This document shows, one piece after another, positions 53,331 through 62,471 of a DNA stretch of 64,000 nucleotides. Origin of the DNA: Aurantiacibacter sediminis (GTDB lineage Bacteria > Pseudomonadota > Alphaproteobacteria > Sphingomonadales > Sphingomonadaceae); assembly GCF_016019885.1 (NCBI RefSeq), contig NZ_JAEANY010000002.1:1-64000 (forward strand). Reading direction: 5' to 3'. Within the stretch, counting starts at the first letter, position 1, and each line of letters starts with the position of its first letter. Position numbers and translations under genes: made by a program. Under the pieces are notes generated by a model. It did not search any database. It saw only the letters and a list, made by a program, of their open reading frames with translations, and was not told where the DNA came from.

Positions 53331-53520
53331 ATGGGCGGACCTCTCATACTTTCGATTGAACTGCAGCGCGTTGGACCAAGGACCACATAGACCCTGTCGA
53401 AAAAAGTCCCTAGTTGCGCTTGAGGCATGGGGCAAGCGCGCGTATAGGCGCGCACAAACAGCCCACACTTTGGTCGAGATGGCTGTTGGCCCGAGTAGAA
53501 AATTGGAAAGCACGTACGCT

Positions 53521-54615
53521 ATGAATCTTGGCGACATCGCCCGCAACAAATTGCAGTCCCTGGCCCTGCTGGTAGCTGCCGTTTCCCTCGCAATCCTGCC
53601 GCAGAGCAGCTTTGCGCAGGAAATTTCCGAGCCGGCAACTTCGGTCGATGAAGCGGTGGCAGAAGGCCAAAGCGTGGCTGACGGCGAAGTGGTGACGGAA
53701 ACCGATGCGCCTGCATTCGAGCATTTCGGCCCCGACATGATTCTCGGCCAGCCGACTTCTTTTGAAGATGATGCCATCGCTTCGATGACGTTCCAGGATC
53801 AGTACACAGTCAATGGTGATTACGCGCTGTGGATGCATGATGCGATCCTGATGCCGATCATCACCGCGATCAGCCTGTTCGTTCTCGGCCTGCTGATGTG
53901 GGTCATCCTGCGCTATCGCCGCGCGAAGAATCCCAATCCTTCGAAAACCAGCCACAACACGCTGATCGAAGTTATCTGGACGGTCGTCCCGGTTATCATC
54001 CTCGTCGTGATTGCGGTTCCGTCGATTTCATTGATTGCCAAGCAATATCAGGCCCCGCCTGAGGACGCGATCACCATCAAGGCCAATGGCTATCAGTGGT
54101 ATTGGGGCTATGAATATGTCGACAATGGCGGCTTCGAAGTGATTTCGAACATGCTGTCTGTCGAGGAAGCGCTGACCGCCGGTGAGCCGCACCAGCTGGC
54201 TGTCGACAATCGCATGGTCGTTCCGGTCGGCGTGCCGATCCGCCTGCAGACATTTGGCGCAGACGTGATTCACTCTTTCGGCATGCCTTCACTCTGGTTT
54301 AAGCTGGATGCCGTGCCCGGCCGCATCAACGAAAAGGTGCTGACGATCGAGCAGGAAGGCATCTATTACGGCCAGTGCATGGAGTTGTGCGGTGCTCGCC
54401 ACGGATACATGCCGATCACCATCGAAGCGCGCAGCATGGAAGACTTCAACGCGTGGGTGCAATCGCAGCCCGGTGGCATGACGCGCGCCCAGCTTGATGC
54501 TGAAGCGGCCGCAGCTGCTGCTCCGGCGCCGGAAGCAGACGCTGAAGGCGAAGAGGCAGATGCAGACGCAGAAGCTGACGCAGCCGATGCCGAAACAGCA
54601 GCCGCTGCCGCCTAA
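53521..54615 (+). CDS. coxB: Cytochrome c oxidase subunit II
   Basis: This subunit receives electrons from cytochrome c at its CuA site. The 364-residue protein has a signal peptide (1 to about 33), two transmembrane helices (about 110-140 and 155-178), and a CuA domain with His in DVIHSFGMPSLW and the Cys-Glu-Cys-His loop CMELCGARHGYMP. The aromatic patch is YQWYWGYEY. After the CuA domain there is an unusual Ala/Glu/Asp-rich tail of about 45 residues. ATG 53521 is the first good start; the ORF upstream of it overlaps pyrE. It leads the oxidase operon. Confidence 0.95.
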   Translation: MNLGDIARNKLQSLALLVAAVSLAILPQSSFAQEISEPATSVDEAVAEGQSVADGEVVTETDAPAFEHFGPDMILGQPTSFEDDAIASMTFQDQYTVNGDYALWMHDAILMPIITAISLFVLGLLMWVILRYRRAKNPNPSKTSHNTLIEVIWTVVPVIILVVIAVPSISLIAKQYQAPPEDAITIKANGYQWYWGYEYVDNGGFEVISNMLSVEEALTAGEPHQLAVDNRMVVPVGVPIRLQTFGADVIHSFGMPSLWFKLDAVPGRINEKVLTIEQEGIYYGQCMELCGARHGYMPITIEARSMEDFNAWVQSQPGGMTRAQLDAEAAAAAAPAPEADAEGEEADADAEADAADAETAAAAA

Positions 54616-54656
54616 TCGAATTTTAGAATAGACGTTCAAGAACAAGGTTCACGAAA

Positions 54657-56375
54657 ATGGCCACCACCGCAGACGGTTTCCAAGCTCACACAGAAGACCA
54701 TGCGCATGATCATGCCGATCATAAGCCTGGTTTCTTCGCGCGTTGGTTCATGTCGACCAACCACAAGGATATCGGCACGCTTTACCTGATCTTCGCGATT
54801 ATCGCGGGTATCATCGGCGGTGCGATTTCCGGCCTGATGCGTTGGGAACTGGCAGCGCCGGGTCTCCAGGTCATGGGCCAGGTGGTAAGCGCGCTTGGAG
54901 GCGACGGCACTTCTTTCGACCAGCAAGGCCATATGTGGAACGTGCTGATCACGGCCCACGGCCTGATCATGGTGTTCTTCATGGTCATGCCGGCCATGAT
55001 CGGCGGTTTCGGCAACTGGTTCGTTCCGCTGATGATCGGTGCGCCGGATATGGCCTTCCCGCGCATGAACAACGTCTCGTTCTGGCTGACCGTTGCCGGT
55101 TTCTTCTCGCTGCTCTTCTCGCTGTTCGTACCGGGCGGCGTGGGTAATGGTGCAGGTATCGGCTGGACAGCCTATGCGCCGCTTTCGACAACTGCGTCCC
55201 CGGGGCCGGCGGTCGATTTCGCGATCTTCTCGCTGCACCTTGCCGGTGCAGGCTCGATCCTTGGTGCAACGAACTTCATCACTACCATTTTCAATATGCG
55301 CGCGCCGGGTATGACCCTGCACAAGATGCCACTGTTCGTATGGTCGGTGCTGGTCACGGCATTCCTGCTGCTGCTCGCGCTTCCGGTGCTCGCGGCCGCC
55401 ATCACAATGCTGCTGACCGATCGTAACTTCGGTACCACCTTCTTCACCGCTGCCGGTGGTGGTGACCCGGTCCTGTACCAGCACTTGTTCTGGTTCTTCG
55501 GCCACCCTGAAGTCTACATCATGATCCTGCCGGGCTTCGGCATGGTTTCGCAGATCGTTGCGACGTTCAGCCGCAAGCCGGTGTTCGGCTATCTCGGCAT
55601 GGCCTATGCCATGGTCGCCATCGGCGTTGTCGGGTTCATCGTGTGGGCGCACCACATGTATACGGTCGGCCTCAGCGTGAATACGAAGATGTACTTCACC
55701 GCCGCCACCATGGTGATCGCGGTGCCGACCGGCATCAAGATCTTCAGCTGGATCGCCACGATGTGGGGCGGCTCGATCGAGTTCAAGTCACCGATGGTGT
55801 GGGCGATGGGCTTCATTTTCCTCTTCACCGTCGGCGGTGTGACGGGCGTCGTACTCGCCAATGGCGGTATCGATGACAACCTTCACGACACCTATTACGT
55901 GGTGGCGCACTTCCACTACGTGCTGTCGATGGGTGCCGTCTTCTCGATCTTCGCCGGGTTCTACTACTGGTTCCCCAAAATGAGCGGCCGCTGGCACAGT
56001 GAATTCCTGAGCCACCTGCACTTCTGGACGTTCTTTGTCGGGGTGAACGTGATCTTCTTCCCGATGCACTTCCTTGGCCTGCAGGGAATGGCGCGTCGCT
56101 ATCCGGATTTCACTGCTGCCTATTCCTACTGGAACGAGATCGCCAGCTACGGCTACCTGATCATGGCTGGTTCGATGATCATCTTCTTCGTGAACATCGG
56201 CTACGCATTGCTGGCCGGTCGCCGTGCGGAAGACAATTACTGGGGCGAAGGCGCGACGACGCTTGAATGGAGCCTTTCCAGCCCGCCGCCGTTCCACCAG
56301 TTTGAAACGCTGCCGGTGATCGAAGACCACCACAGTGCTGATGATCACATCAGCGCGAAGCCGGCGACGGCATAA
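54657..56375 (+). CDS. ctaD: Cytochrome c oxidase subunit I
   Basis: The catalytic subunit, with heme a, heme a3 and CuB. The 572-residue, 12-helix protein has the heme a ligand region [21 protein letters not shown], the CuB/His-Tyr crosslink motif [17 protein letters not shown], CuB histidines in WAHHMY and the heme ligands [10 protein letters not shown]. The N-tail is unusually His-rich ([12 protein letters not shown]), as in other alphaproteobacterial subunits. It lies 41 bases after coxB. This is an A-family aa3-type enzyme by motif. Confidence 0.97.
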   Translation: MATTADGFQAHTEDHAHDHADHKPGFFARWFMSTNHKDIGTLYLIFAIIAGIIGGAISGLMRWELAAPGLQVMGQVVSALGGDGTSFDQQGHMWNVLITAHGLIMVFFMVMPAMIGGFGNWFVPLMIGAPDMAFPRMNNVSFWLTVAGFFSLLFSLFVPGGVGNGAGIGWTAYAPLSTTASPGPAVDFAIFSLHLAGAGSILGATNFITTIFNMRAPGMTLHKMPLFVWSVLVTAFLLLLALPVLAAAITMLLTDRNFGTTFFTAAGGGDPVLYQHLFWFFGHPEVYIMILPGFGMVSQIVATFSRKPVFGYLGMAYAMVAIGVVGFIVWAHHMYTVGLSVNTKMYFTAATMVIAVPTGIKIFSWIATMWGGSIEFKSPMVWAMGFIFLFTVGGVTGVVLANGGIDDNLHDTYYVVAHFHYVLSMGAVFSIFAGFYYWFPKMSGRWHSEFLSHLHFWTFFVGVNVIFFPMHFLGLQGMARRYPDFTAAYSYWNEIASYGYLIMAGSMIIFFVNIGYALLAGRRAEDNYWGEGATTLEWSLSSPPPFHQFETLPVIEDHHSADDHISAKPATA

Positions 56376-56409
56376 CGCCCGCCTCTCGGCTGCACTAAAC
56401 AACGGGGAG

Positions 56410-56435
56410 GGGGCGCTTCGGAAACGAGGCGCCCC
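56410..56435 (+). terminator. Strong hairpin between ctaD and ctaB
   Basis: GGGGCGC (56410-56416) pairs with GCGCCCC (56429-56435) around a 12-base loop containing CG..CG that can extend the stem. It is followed by TTCCTGC rather than a U-run. It could be a partial terminator or an mRNA-stability element that lowers ctaB expression relative to the structural genes. Confidence 0.45.
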
Positions 56436-56456
56436 TTCCTGCAAGACAACAGGACG

Positions 56457-57449
56457 ATGACCGCCATTACCGCCCCCAATGCAGAAGAGATCGACGCAAT
56501 CGCTGTGGCTGCCAGCCCGGTAGACAGCGTCGCGCTTCCTGCACGCAGCACGCCGATGCCTGCTGACTGGCGGGATTTCTTCGCGCTGACGAAGCCCAAG
56601 GTCATGCGCCTTGTGGTATTTACGGCGCTGTGCGGCCTGCTCGCTGCGCCGGGCAGTATTCACCCTGTCATCGGTTTCACCGCCATCCTGTGCATCGCGC
56701 TGGCCGCGGGCGGCGCAGGCGCGCTGAACATGTGGTGGGAAGCCGATATCGATGCGAAAATGAAGCGGACGCAGGGACGCCCGCTTCCACGTGGCACGAT
56801 CAAACCAACCGATGCGCGCGATTTCGGCCTGCTCCTTTCGGGCATGAGCGTGATGGTGATGGGCCTCGCGGTCCACTGGCTCGCCGCCGGGTTCCTTGCG
56901 TTCTCGGTGTTCTTCTATGTCGTGATTTACACGATGTGGCTGAAGCCGCGCACGCCGCAGAACATCGTCATCGGCGGGGCTGCGGGCGCGTTCCCGCCGC
57001 TGATCGGGTGGATTGCGGTGACAGGCGAAGTCACTTGGATGCCGGTCCTGCTGTTTGCGATCATCTTCATGTGGACCCCGCCGCATTTCTGGGCGCTCGC
57101 TTTGTGGGTGAAGCCCGATTATGCCGCCGCCAATATCCCGATGATGCCCAATGCTGCAGGCGAAGTGTCGACCCGCCGCCAGAGCCTCGTCTATTCCGCG
57201 CTGCTTCTCCCGCTCAGCATTACGCCATGGCTTATTGGCGGGACCGGCGCGATCTATGGCATTTCGGCGTTGATCCTGTCCGGCATTTTCCTCGCTCTTA
57301 CCGTGCCTGTGGGCCTGCGCCGCAGTGTGGATGGCGACGGGATGAAGCCGGAGAAGAAGCTGTTTGCCTATTCGATCCTTTATCTGTTCGTCCTGTTCGG
57401 CGCGCTGGTGCTTGACCGCGTGCTGGCGCAGGCAGGAGTAATCGCATGA
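56457..57449 (+). CDS. ctaB: Protoheme IX farnesyltransferase (heme O synthase)
   Basis: It adds the farnesyl tail to heme b to make heme O, the precursor of heme A. The 330-residue, nine-helix UbiA-family protein has the Asp-rich motif [23 protein letters not shown] and the second loop [24 protein letters not shown]. It has an unusual N-terminal tail of about 35 residues before TKPKVMRLV. It ends by overlapping the small downstream gene (ATGA). Confidence 0.95.
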   Translation: MTAITAPNAEEIDAIAVAASPVDSVALPARSTPMPADWRDFFALTKPKVMRLVVFTALCGLLAAPGSIHPVIGFTAILCIALAAGGAGALNMWWEADIDAKMKRTQGRPLPRGTIKPTDARDFGLLLSGMSVMVMGLAVHWLAAGFLAFSVFFYVVIYTMWLKPRTPQNIVIGGAAGAFPPLIGWIAVTGEVTWMPVLLFAIIFMWTPPHFWALALWVKPDYAAANIPMMPNAAGEVSTRRQSLVYSALLLPLSITPWLIGGTGAIYGISALILSGIFLALTVPVGLRRSVDGDGMKPEKKLFAYSILYLFVLFGALVLDRVLAQAGVIA

Positions 57450-57574
57450 CCCCTGAAGAAGAGCAGGAATATAGGCGCCGTCAGAAGGCCCGAAATATCG
57501 TCATCGGCCTCGTGCTTCTCGGCATGGTGGTGCTGTTCTATGCCATCACTATCGTGAGGATCGGCGAACAATGA
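57446..57574 (+). CDS. Small single-helix membrane protein (CoxF-like)
   Basis: A 42-residue protein: a charged N-tail ([17 protein letters not shown]), one transmembrane helix ([20 protein letters not shown]) and a short RIGEQ end. It overlaps ctaB and ctaG by ATGA at both ends, so translation is coupled on both sides. The position and size match the small CoxF-type proteins seen between ctaB and ctaG in alphaproteobacteria. It may help assembly of the oxidase. It falls below the length usually used for ORF calling. Confidence 0.75.
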   Translation: MTPEEEQEYRRRQKARNIVIGLVLLGMVVLFYAITIVRIGEQ

Positions 57575-58167
57575 CGACAGCCACTCTCGAAGATCGCAAT
57601 CGCCGCACTATGCTTTTTGCCTTCGGTGCCGCGCTCGCCATGCTCGGTCTCGGCTATGCCGCTGTCCCGCTCTACGATCTTTTCTGCCGCGTCACAGGCT
57701 TCGGTGGTACGACGCAGGTAGCAAGCGAGGCAGAAGCGGATGCAGCCGCATCCCGCGCGACGGGCGCAACCTATTCGATCCGCTTCGATGCCAATACGGC
57801 GCGCGACATGCCATGGACTTTCGAGCCGTTGCAGGTGACCGATACAATCGCCGTGGGTGAGCGCGACATGGCGTTTTACATGGCGCGCAACGACACGAAC
57901 GAACCAATCACCGGCACTGCGACTTTCAATGTCGAGCCGAAATCTGCAGGCCGTTACTTCGCCAAGGTCCAGTGCTTCTGCTTTGTCGAGCAAACGCTGC
58001 AACCGGGCGAGGAAATCCGCATGCCGGTGCTCTATTATGTCGATCCGGCGGCGCTGGATGACCCTCTTATGCAAGATGTTGAGCAGATCACGCTCAGCTA
58101 CACTTTCCACCGCGGTCTCGCCCAGGATGCGGACGAGGCTGCAGCAAATAACGAAGAACTAAGGTAA
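57571..58167 (+). CDS. ctaG: Cytochrome c oxidase assembly protein CtaG (Cox11)
   Basis: A copper chaperone that delivers CuB to subunit I. The 198-residue protein has one N-terminal transmembrane helix (about 12-32) and a periplasmic Ig-like domain. The copper-binding motif is KVQCFCFVEQTLQPGEE. It ends with an acidic Ala/Glu tail. It starts in the stop of the 42-residue protein and is followed by ctaE after 64 bases. Confidence 0.96.
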   Translation: MTTATLEDRNRRTMLFAFGAALAMLGLGYAAVPLYDLFCRVTGFGGTTQVASEAEADAAASRATGATYSIRFDANTARDMPWTFEPLQVTDTIAVGERDMAFYMARNDTNEPITGTATFNVEPKSAGRYFAKVQCFCFVEQTLQPGEEIRMPVLYYVDPAALDDPLMQDVEQITLSYTFHRGLAQDADEAAANNEELR

Positions 58168-58177
58168 GCCTCTGGAC

Positions 58178-58191
58178 CCGCTGCGAAGCGG
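58178..58191 (+). other. Short hairpin with GCGA tetraloop between ctaG and ctaE
   Basis: CCGCT and AGCGG pair around GCGA, a GNRA-class tetraloop, in the 64-base gap before ctaE. It could mark an RNA processing point in the operon mRNA. It is too small to be more than suggestive. Confidence 0.25.
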
Positions 58192-58231
58192 AGTTTAAGG
58201 GGCTGTTGAAACGCAAGATCAGGACAGACAC

Positions 58232-59098
58232 ATGGCTGGCGCGAAGAACCACGACTATCACATTCTCGATCCCGATATCTGGCCGCTGATGGGCGCGCTC
58301 GGCGGGCTCGTCTTCACCAGCGGCATGGTGCTGTATATGCACGAAATGGCCGGCGGCGTTGCCGTTCTGGGCGTTGGTATAGCGCTGCTGATCGCGACTT
58401 TCTTCGCCTGGTTCACCAAGATCGTGAATGAAGCAGAGCGCGGCGATCACACACCGGTGGTCCAATTGCATATGCGTTACGGCATGATCCTGTTCATCGC
58501 TTCGGAGGTCATGTTCTTCGTTGGCTGGTTCTGGGCTTTCTTCGATTTTGCCCTGTTCCCCGCTCCTATTCGAGAGGCGGCGGACAATGTCTGGCAGAAC
58601 CTGATCGGACAGGAAGGCGCCGCGCTGCTCGCACAGTTCCCGCCTGAGGGCGTGGAAGTGCTCGATCCGTTCAGCCTCCCGCTGCTTAACACGCTGATCC
58701 TCCTGTGCTCTGGCACGACCGTAACCTGGGCCCACCACTCGCTTATCAATGGCGATCGCGAAGGCCTGAAGAAGGGTCTGTGGCTCACCATTGCGCTCGG
58801 CGTGCTGTTCTCCGCAGTGCAGGTTTACGAATATGGCCATGCGCCATTCGGCTTCGGTGGCAACACCTATTCCAGCGCATTCTACATGGCGACCGGCTTC
58901 CACGGCTTCCACGTTCTGGTCGGCACCATCTTCCTCGCGGTCTGCCTGTTCCGCACCTATAAGGGCCACTTTACCCCGCAGCAGCACTTCGGTTTCGAAG
59001 CGGCTGCCTGGTACTGGCACTTCGTTGACGTCGTCTGGCTGTTCCTCTTCATCGCTGTCTATGTCTGGGGCGGCTGGGGCGCGCCTGTATACGGCTAA
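58232..59098 (+). CDS. ctaE: Cytochrome c oxidase subunit III
   Basis: The third core subunit of the aa3 oxidase, 288 residues with seven transmembrane helices. Family motifs include NHDYHILDPDIWPLMGALGG at the start, FIASEVMFFVGWFWAFFDFALFP with the conserved acidic residue, ATGFHGFHVLVGTIFL and WYWHFVDVVWLFLF near the end. It begins 64 bases after ctaG. It stabilises the enzyme's proton uptake. Confidence 0.97.
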   Translation: MAGAKNHDYHILDPDIWPLMGALGGLVFTSGMVLYMHEMAGGVAVLGVGIALLIATFFAWFTKIVNEAERGDHTPVVQLHMRYGMILFIASEVMFFVGWFWAFFDFALFPAPIREAADNVWQNLIGQEGAALLAQFPPEGVEVLDPFSLPLLNTLILLCSGTTVTWAHHSLINGDREGLKKGLWLTIALGVLFSAVQVYEYGHAPFGFGGNTYSSAFYMATGFHGFHVLVGTIFLAVCLFRTYKGHFTPQQHFGFEAAAWYWHFVDVVWLFLFIAVYVWGGWGAPVYG

Positions 59099-59109
59099 GG
59101 CCACGCGTG

Positions 59110-59502
59110 ATGGACATTCCTCACGAAACGAAGGGGCGGCCCGCATCTGGCGTGGCCGCCCTTTTCGCATCTTGCCCGCGCTGCGGCGCGAAAACTCTGT
59201 TTGCAGGCCCCATAGCCTTCGCCGATCGCTGTGATGCCTGTGGCCTCGATTTCACCAGATTCAATGTGGGCGATGGGCCAGCCGCATTCCTGACGATGGG
59301 TGTGGGCGCGATTGTCGTCGCGCTGGCGCTGTGGCTGCAATTGAGCGTCGATCCGCCGTGGTGGGTGCATGCGTTGCTGTGGCTGCCGCTGATTACGGGC
59401 GGCGTCGTGCTCGGCCTGCGACTGACCAAGGCGTGGCTGCTCACCACCGAATACAAGCGCCGCGCTGAAGAGCATCGGCATGAGGCGAAGGATGCGCAAT
59501 GA
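59110..59502 (+). CDS. DUF983 membrane protein
   Basis: A 130-residue protein with an N-terminal zinc ribbon (SCPRCGAKTLF...DRCDACGLDF, four cysteines) followed by two transmembrane helices (about 58-78 and 83-103). DUF983 proteins are regularly encoded between ctaE and SURF1 in alphaproteobacteria and are suspected oxidase assembly or copper/zinc-handling factors. ATG 59110 is preferred over a GTG three bases earlier. It overlaps the next gene by four bases (ATGA). Confidence 0.88.
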   Translation: MDIPHETKGRPASGVAALFASCPRCGAKTLFAGPIAFADRCDACGLDFTRFNVGDGPAAFLTMGVGAIVVALALWLQLSVDPPWWVHALLWLPLITGGVVLGLRLTKAWLLTTEYKRRAEEHRHEAKDAQ

Positions 59503-60101
59503 GCGCGCGTAAAGTCCCGATCATCCCGACAATCATCGTGCTGGCCGCCGCGTGTGTAATGGTCGCACTTGGCGTGTGGCAGCTGGGCCGTGCGGATGAG
59601 AAGAACGCGCTCATCGCGGAATTCGAATCCGCATCGGAGCAGGCGCCAGTGCAGTTGAGCGAACAGAGCCTGGATGGCCTGCTTTACCGCACAGTCGAAT
59701 ATTCGTGCACAAACCCGACCGAGTGGAACGCAATCGCTGGTCGGTCTGATACAGGCCGCACGGGATATTCGCAGCAATTCCTTTGCGGTGTGCTGTCTGT
59801 CGAGGGAACATCCGAAGCAGCACAAGCGCCCGAAATCTACGCTGTCGTCGGATGGTCTCCGGGACCGAATGAGCCCGATTGGTCGGGTGGTAATATCACG
59901 GGCGTTCTAACGCAGCTGGGTGACGATTACCGGATTACGCTTGCCGAACCCGTGAACGGGCTCGAAGCCTCCGCTGCGCCCGACCCGTCGGACATGCCGA
60001 ATAACCACCTCGCCTATGCTGGGCAGTGGTTCTTTTTCGCGCTCACCGCGCTGCTGATCTACGGCTTCGCCCTGCGCAAGCGCTGGCGCGAGCAAGACTA
60101 G
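59499..60101 (+). CDS. SURF1-family oxidase biogenesis protein
   Basis: A 200-residue protein with transmembrane helices at both ends (about 8-28 and 172-192) and a periplasmic domain between, the SURF1/Shy1 plan. GVWQLGRADEKNALI follows the first helix as in the family. NNHLAYAGQWFFFALTAL is the typical C-terminal box. SURF1 helps load heme a into subunit I. It overlaps DUF983 by ATGA. The domain is shorter than the roughly 230 residues common in the family. Confidence 0.88.
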   Translation: MSARKVPIIPTIIVLAAACVMVALGVWQLGRADEKNALIAEFESASEQAPVQLSEQSLDGLLYRTVEYSCTNPTEWNAIAGRSDTGRTGYSQQFLCGVLSVEGTSEAAQAPEIYAVVGWSPGPNEPDWSGGNITGVLTQLGDDYRITLAEPVNGLEASAAPDPSDMPNNHLAYAGQWFFFALTALLIYGFALRKRWREQD

Positions 60102-60166
60102 CTGCCTCAACGCAAATCACAGCTTGCTTGCGGGGGTAGTGCGCTCTCGCTAGTTCGCCTTCCACC

Positions 60167-61585
60167 ATGAAATATGTTTCTACCAGGGGCAGCGCACCGC
60201 CGCTCGATTTTGAAGGGGTCACGCTGGCAGGGCTCGCCAGTGATGGTGGGCTCTATGTGCCGGAGGAATGGCCGCGCTTTTCGCAAGACGAGATCGCGGC
60301 GATGGCTGGCCTCCCTTACGCTGAACTCGCCGTGCGTGTCATGGCTCCGTTCACCGCCGGATCGCTGAGCGACGACGAACTGCGTAATCTGTGCCAGGCC
60401 GCCTACGGCAGCTTTGCCCATGATGCGGTGACGCCGCTCGTCCAGCTGGACCAGCAGCACTGGCTGCTCGAACTGTTTCATGGGCCCACGCTGGCCTTCA
60501 AGGATGTGGCGCTGCAATTGCTCGGGCGACTGTTCGAGCATTTCCTCAGCCGCAGCGATAATCATTTGACCATCGTCGGCGCGACGAGCGGGGATACCGG
60601 CAGCGCGGCCATCGATGCAGTCGCGGGGCGCGAGCGGATCGATATCTTTATACTCCATCCCGATGGCCGGGTGAGCGATGTGCAGCGCCGCCAGATGACG
60701 ACGGTGCAGGCGCCAAACGTCCACAATATCGCTATCGATGGATCGTTCGACGATGCGCAGGCGATGGTGAAGCGCATGTTCAACGATGCCGACATGGCGG
60801 CGTCGAACGGTGGCTGCTTCCGTATCACCGCGGTCAATTCGATCAACTGGGCGCGGCTGATGGCGCAGGTGGTCTATTATTTCGCTGCCGCGCTGCAATT
60901 GGGCGGGCCACAGCGCAAGGTCGCTTTTGCAGTGCCGACAGGCAATTTCGGCGATGTGTTCGCAGGCTATGTCGCGGCGCGGATGGGTTTGCCGATAGAG
61001 CGGCTGATCGTCGCCACCAACGTGAACGACATACTCCACCGCGCGCTCAGCACCGGTGATTATTCGGCGGGCACCGTAACCCCCACCGATGCGCCGAGCA
61101 TGGATATCCAGGTCAGCTCCAATTTCGAAAGATTGCTGTTCGACGTGGGTGGCCGGGACGGCGTGGCATTGGCCGAGCAGATGCGCGGTTTCGAGGCGGA
61201 CAAGGCGATGCAACTGACAAATGCGCAGCGTGACGGCGCCTCCGCGCTGTTCACCAGTGCGCGCGCCAATGCGGAAGCCATGCGCGCCACCATGGCTTAT
61301 GCGGCTGAGCGCTACGGACAGATCCTCGATCCGCATACCGCCATCGGCCTTGCCGCCGCGCGCGATGCCGGGATCGATCCCGCAGTGCCCGTCGTGACAC
61401 TCGCCACCGCGCATCCGGCGAAGTTCCCCGATGCGGTGAAGGCGACCACGGGCGTGAATCCGGACTTGCCTACGCGCATGGGCGATTTATTCGATCGCGA
61501 GGAAAGCTTCACGCGCCTCCCCGGCACCTACGATGCCATACGCGACTACGTGGCCGAGCACGCCACGGAGAGCACCGATGGCTGA
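60167..61585 (+). CDS. threonine synthase (thrC): Threonine synthase
   Basis: A PLP enzyme converting O-phosphohomoserine to threonine. The 472-residue, fold-type II protein has the N-terminal MKYVSTRGSAPPLDFEGV, PLP-Lys motif FHGPTLAFKDVALQL, the glycine loop GATSGDTGSAA, and the serine/Asn-binding FRITAVNSINWARL. It lies 65 bases after the SURF1 gene and overlaps the methyltransferase start by eight bases. thrC next to the oxidase operon is a usual neighbourhood in Sphingomonadales. Confidence 0.96.
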   Translation: MKYVSTRGSAPPLDFEGVTLAGLASDGGLYVPEEWPRFSQDEIAAMAGLPYAELAVRVMAPFTAGSLSDDELRNLCQAAYGSFAHDAVTPLVQLDQQHWLLELFHGPTLAFKDVALQLLGRLFEHFLSRSDNHLTIVGATSGDTGSAAIDAVAGRERIDIFILHPDGRVSDVQRRQMTTVQAPNVHNIAIDGSFDDAQAMVKRMFNDADMAASNGGCFRITAVNSINWARLMAQVVYYFAAALQLGGPQRKVAFAVPTGNFGDVFAGYVAARMGLPIERLIVATNVNDILHRALSTGDYSAGTVTPTDAPSMDIQVSSNFERLLFDVGGRDGVALAEQMRGFEADKAMQLTNAQRDGASALFTSARANAEAMRATMAYAAERYGQILDPHTAIGLAAARDAGIDPAVPVVTLATAHPAKFPDAVKATTGVNPDLPTRMGDLFDREESFTRLPGTYDAIRDYVAEHATESTDG

Positions 61586-62471
61586 TCTCGTGCCGCAACC
61601 ATTGGTGATGGCTGGCGAGGCGTGGTCTGACTACGGCCTGATCGATAGCGGCAATGGTCGCAAACTGGAACGCTACGGCCCCTATCGGTTCATACGTCCC
61701 GAACCCCAGGCCATGTGGCAACCGCGCCTGCCCGATGCCGAATGGCAGGCGGATGCAGAGTTCATACCCGGCAGTGATGAGGATGGCGGAGGCCGCTGGC
61801 ATTTCAATCGCGAAGTTCCGCGCGATGGCTGGGAGCTGGCGTGGAACGAGGTGAAATTCACCGCCCAATGCACACCCTTCCGCCACCTCGGCTTTTTCCC
61901 CGATATGGCTCCCGTTTGGGAATGGATGCGCGGACAGCTTTCCGGGCGCGACGATGCGCAGACCATGAACCTGTTCGGCTATACAGGTGTCGGCTCGCTG
62001 GCGCTGAGCCAGTGCGGCCCCGTGACCCATGTCGATGCGAGCAAGAAGTCCGTGGCGCAGGCGCGCGACAATGCGGCTCTGTCCGGCATGGAGGATCGCT
62101 CGATCCGCTGGCTGATCGATGATGCAGCCAAGTTCACCGCGCGCGAAGTGCGACGTGAGCGGCGCTATGACGGGATAATCCTCGATCCGCCGAAATTCGG
62201 TCGCGGGCCGAAGAATGAGACATGGCGGCTGGAAGACAGCTTGCCGGGGCTCATCGGCGACTGCCGCCAATTGCTCGATGCCGACAGTAGCTTCCTGTTC
62301 CTCACCGTCTACGCCGTGCGGATGAGCGCGCTGTCGATCGGCGGCCTGCTGGCAGAGGCCTTTGCCGATTTGCCGGGCACTATCGAATGCGGAGAACTGG
62401 CTGTCCGCGAAGAGGGGCAGGGCGGCAGGCTGCTGCCCACCGCCATTTTCGCCCGCTGGTCTAACGCATAG
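61578..62471 (+). CDS. Class I SAM-dependent methyltransferase (RlmI/RlmK-like)
   Basis: A 297-residue methyltransferase, probably acting on rRNA cytosine. SAM motif I is MNLFGYTGVGSLAL and the ribose contact is HVDASKKSVAQARDNA. The catalytic region is YDGIILDPPKFGRGPKNETWRLED, like the DPPxF of RlmI-type enzymes. No PUA domain precedes it; the N-terminal 100 residues are family-specific. ATG 61578 is chosen inside the end of thrC. Its stop overlaps the convergent DUF1499 gene by 11 bases. The target base is inferred. Confidence 0.85.
   Translation: MADLVPQPLVMAGEAWSDYGLIDSGNGRKLERYGPYRFIRPEPQAMWQPRLPDAEWQADAEFIPGSDEDGGGRWHFNREVPRDGWELAWNEVKFTAQCTPFRHLGFFPDMAPVWEWMRGQLSGRDDAQTMNLFGYTGVGSLALSQCGPVTHVDASKKSVAQARDNAALSGMEDRSIRWLIDDAAKFTAREVRRERRYDGIILDPPKFGRGPKNETWRLEDSLPGLIGDCRQLLDADSSFLFLTVYAVRMSALSIGGLLAEAFADLPGTIECGELAVREEGQGGRLLPTAIFARWSNA

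Noticed and set aside
54636-57086. Long minus-strand frames (339 and 432 codons) opposite ctaD and ctaB
   Set aside because: Very Arg/His/Glu-rich translations that mirror hydrophobic membrane-protein codons on the other strand; no independent support.
60107-61414. 435-codon minus-strand frame opposite thrC
   Set aside because: Shadow of threonine synthase; no motif and His/Arg-rich.
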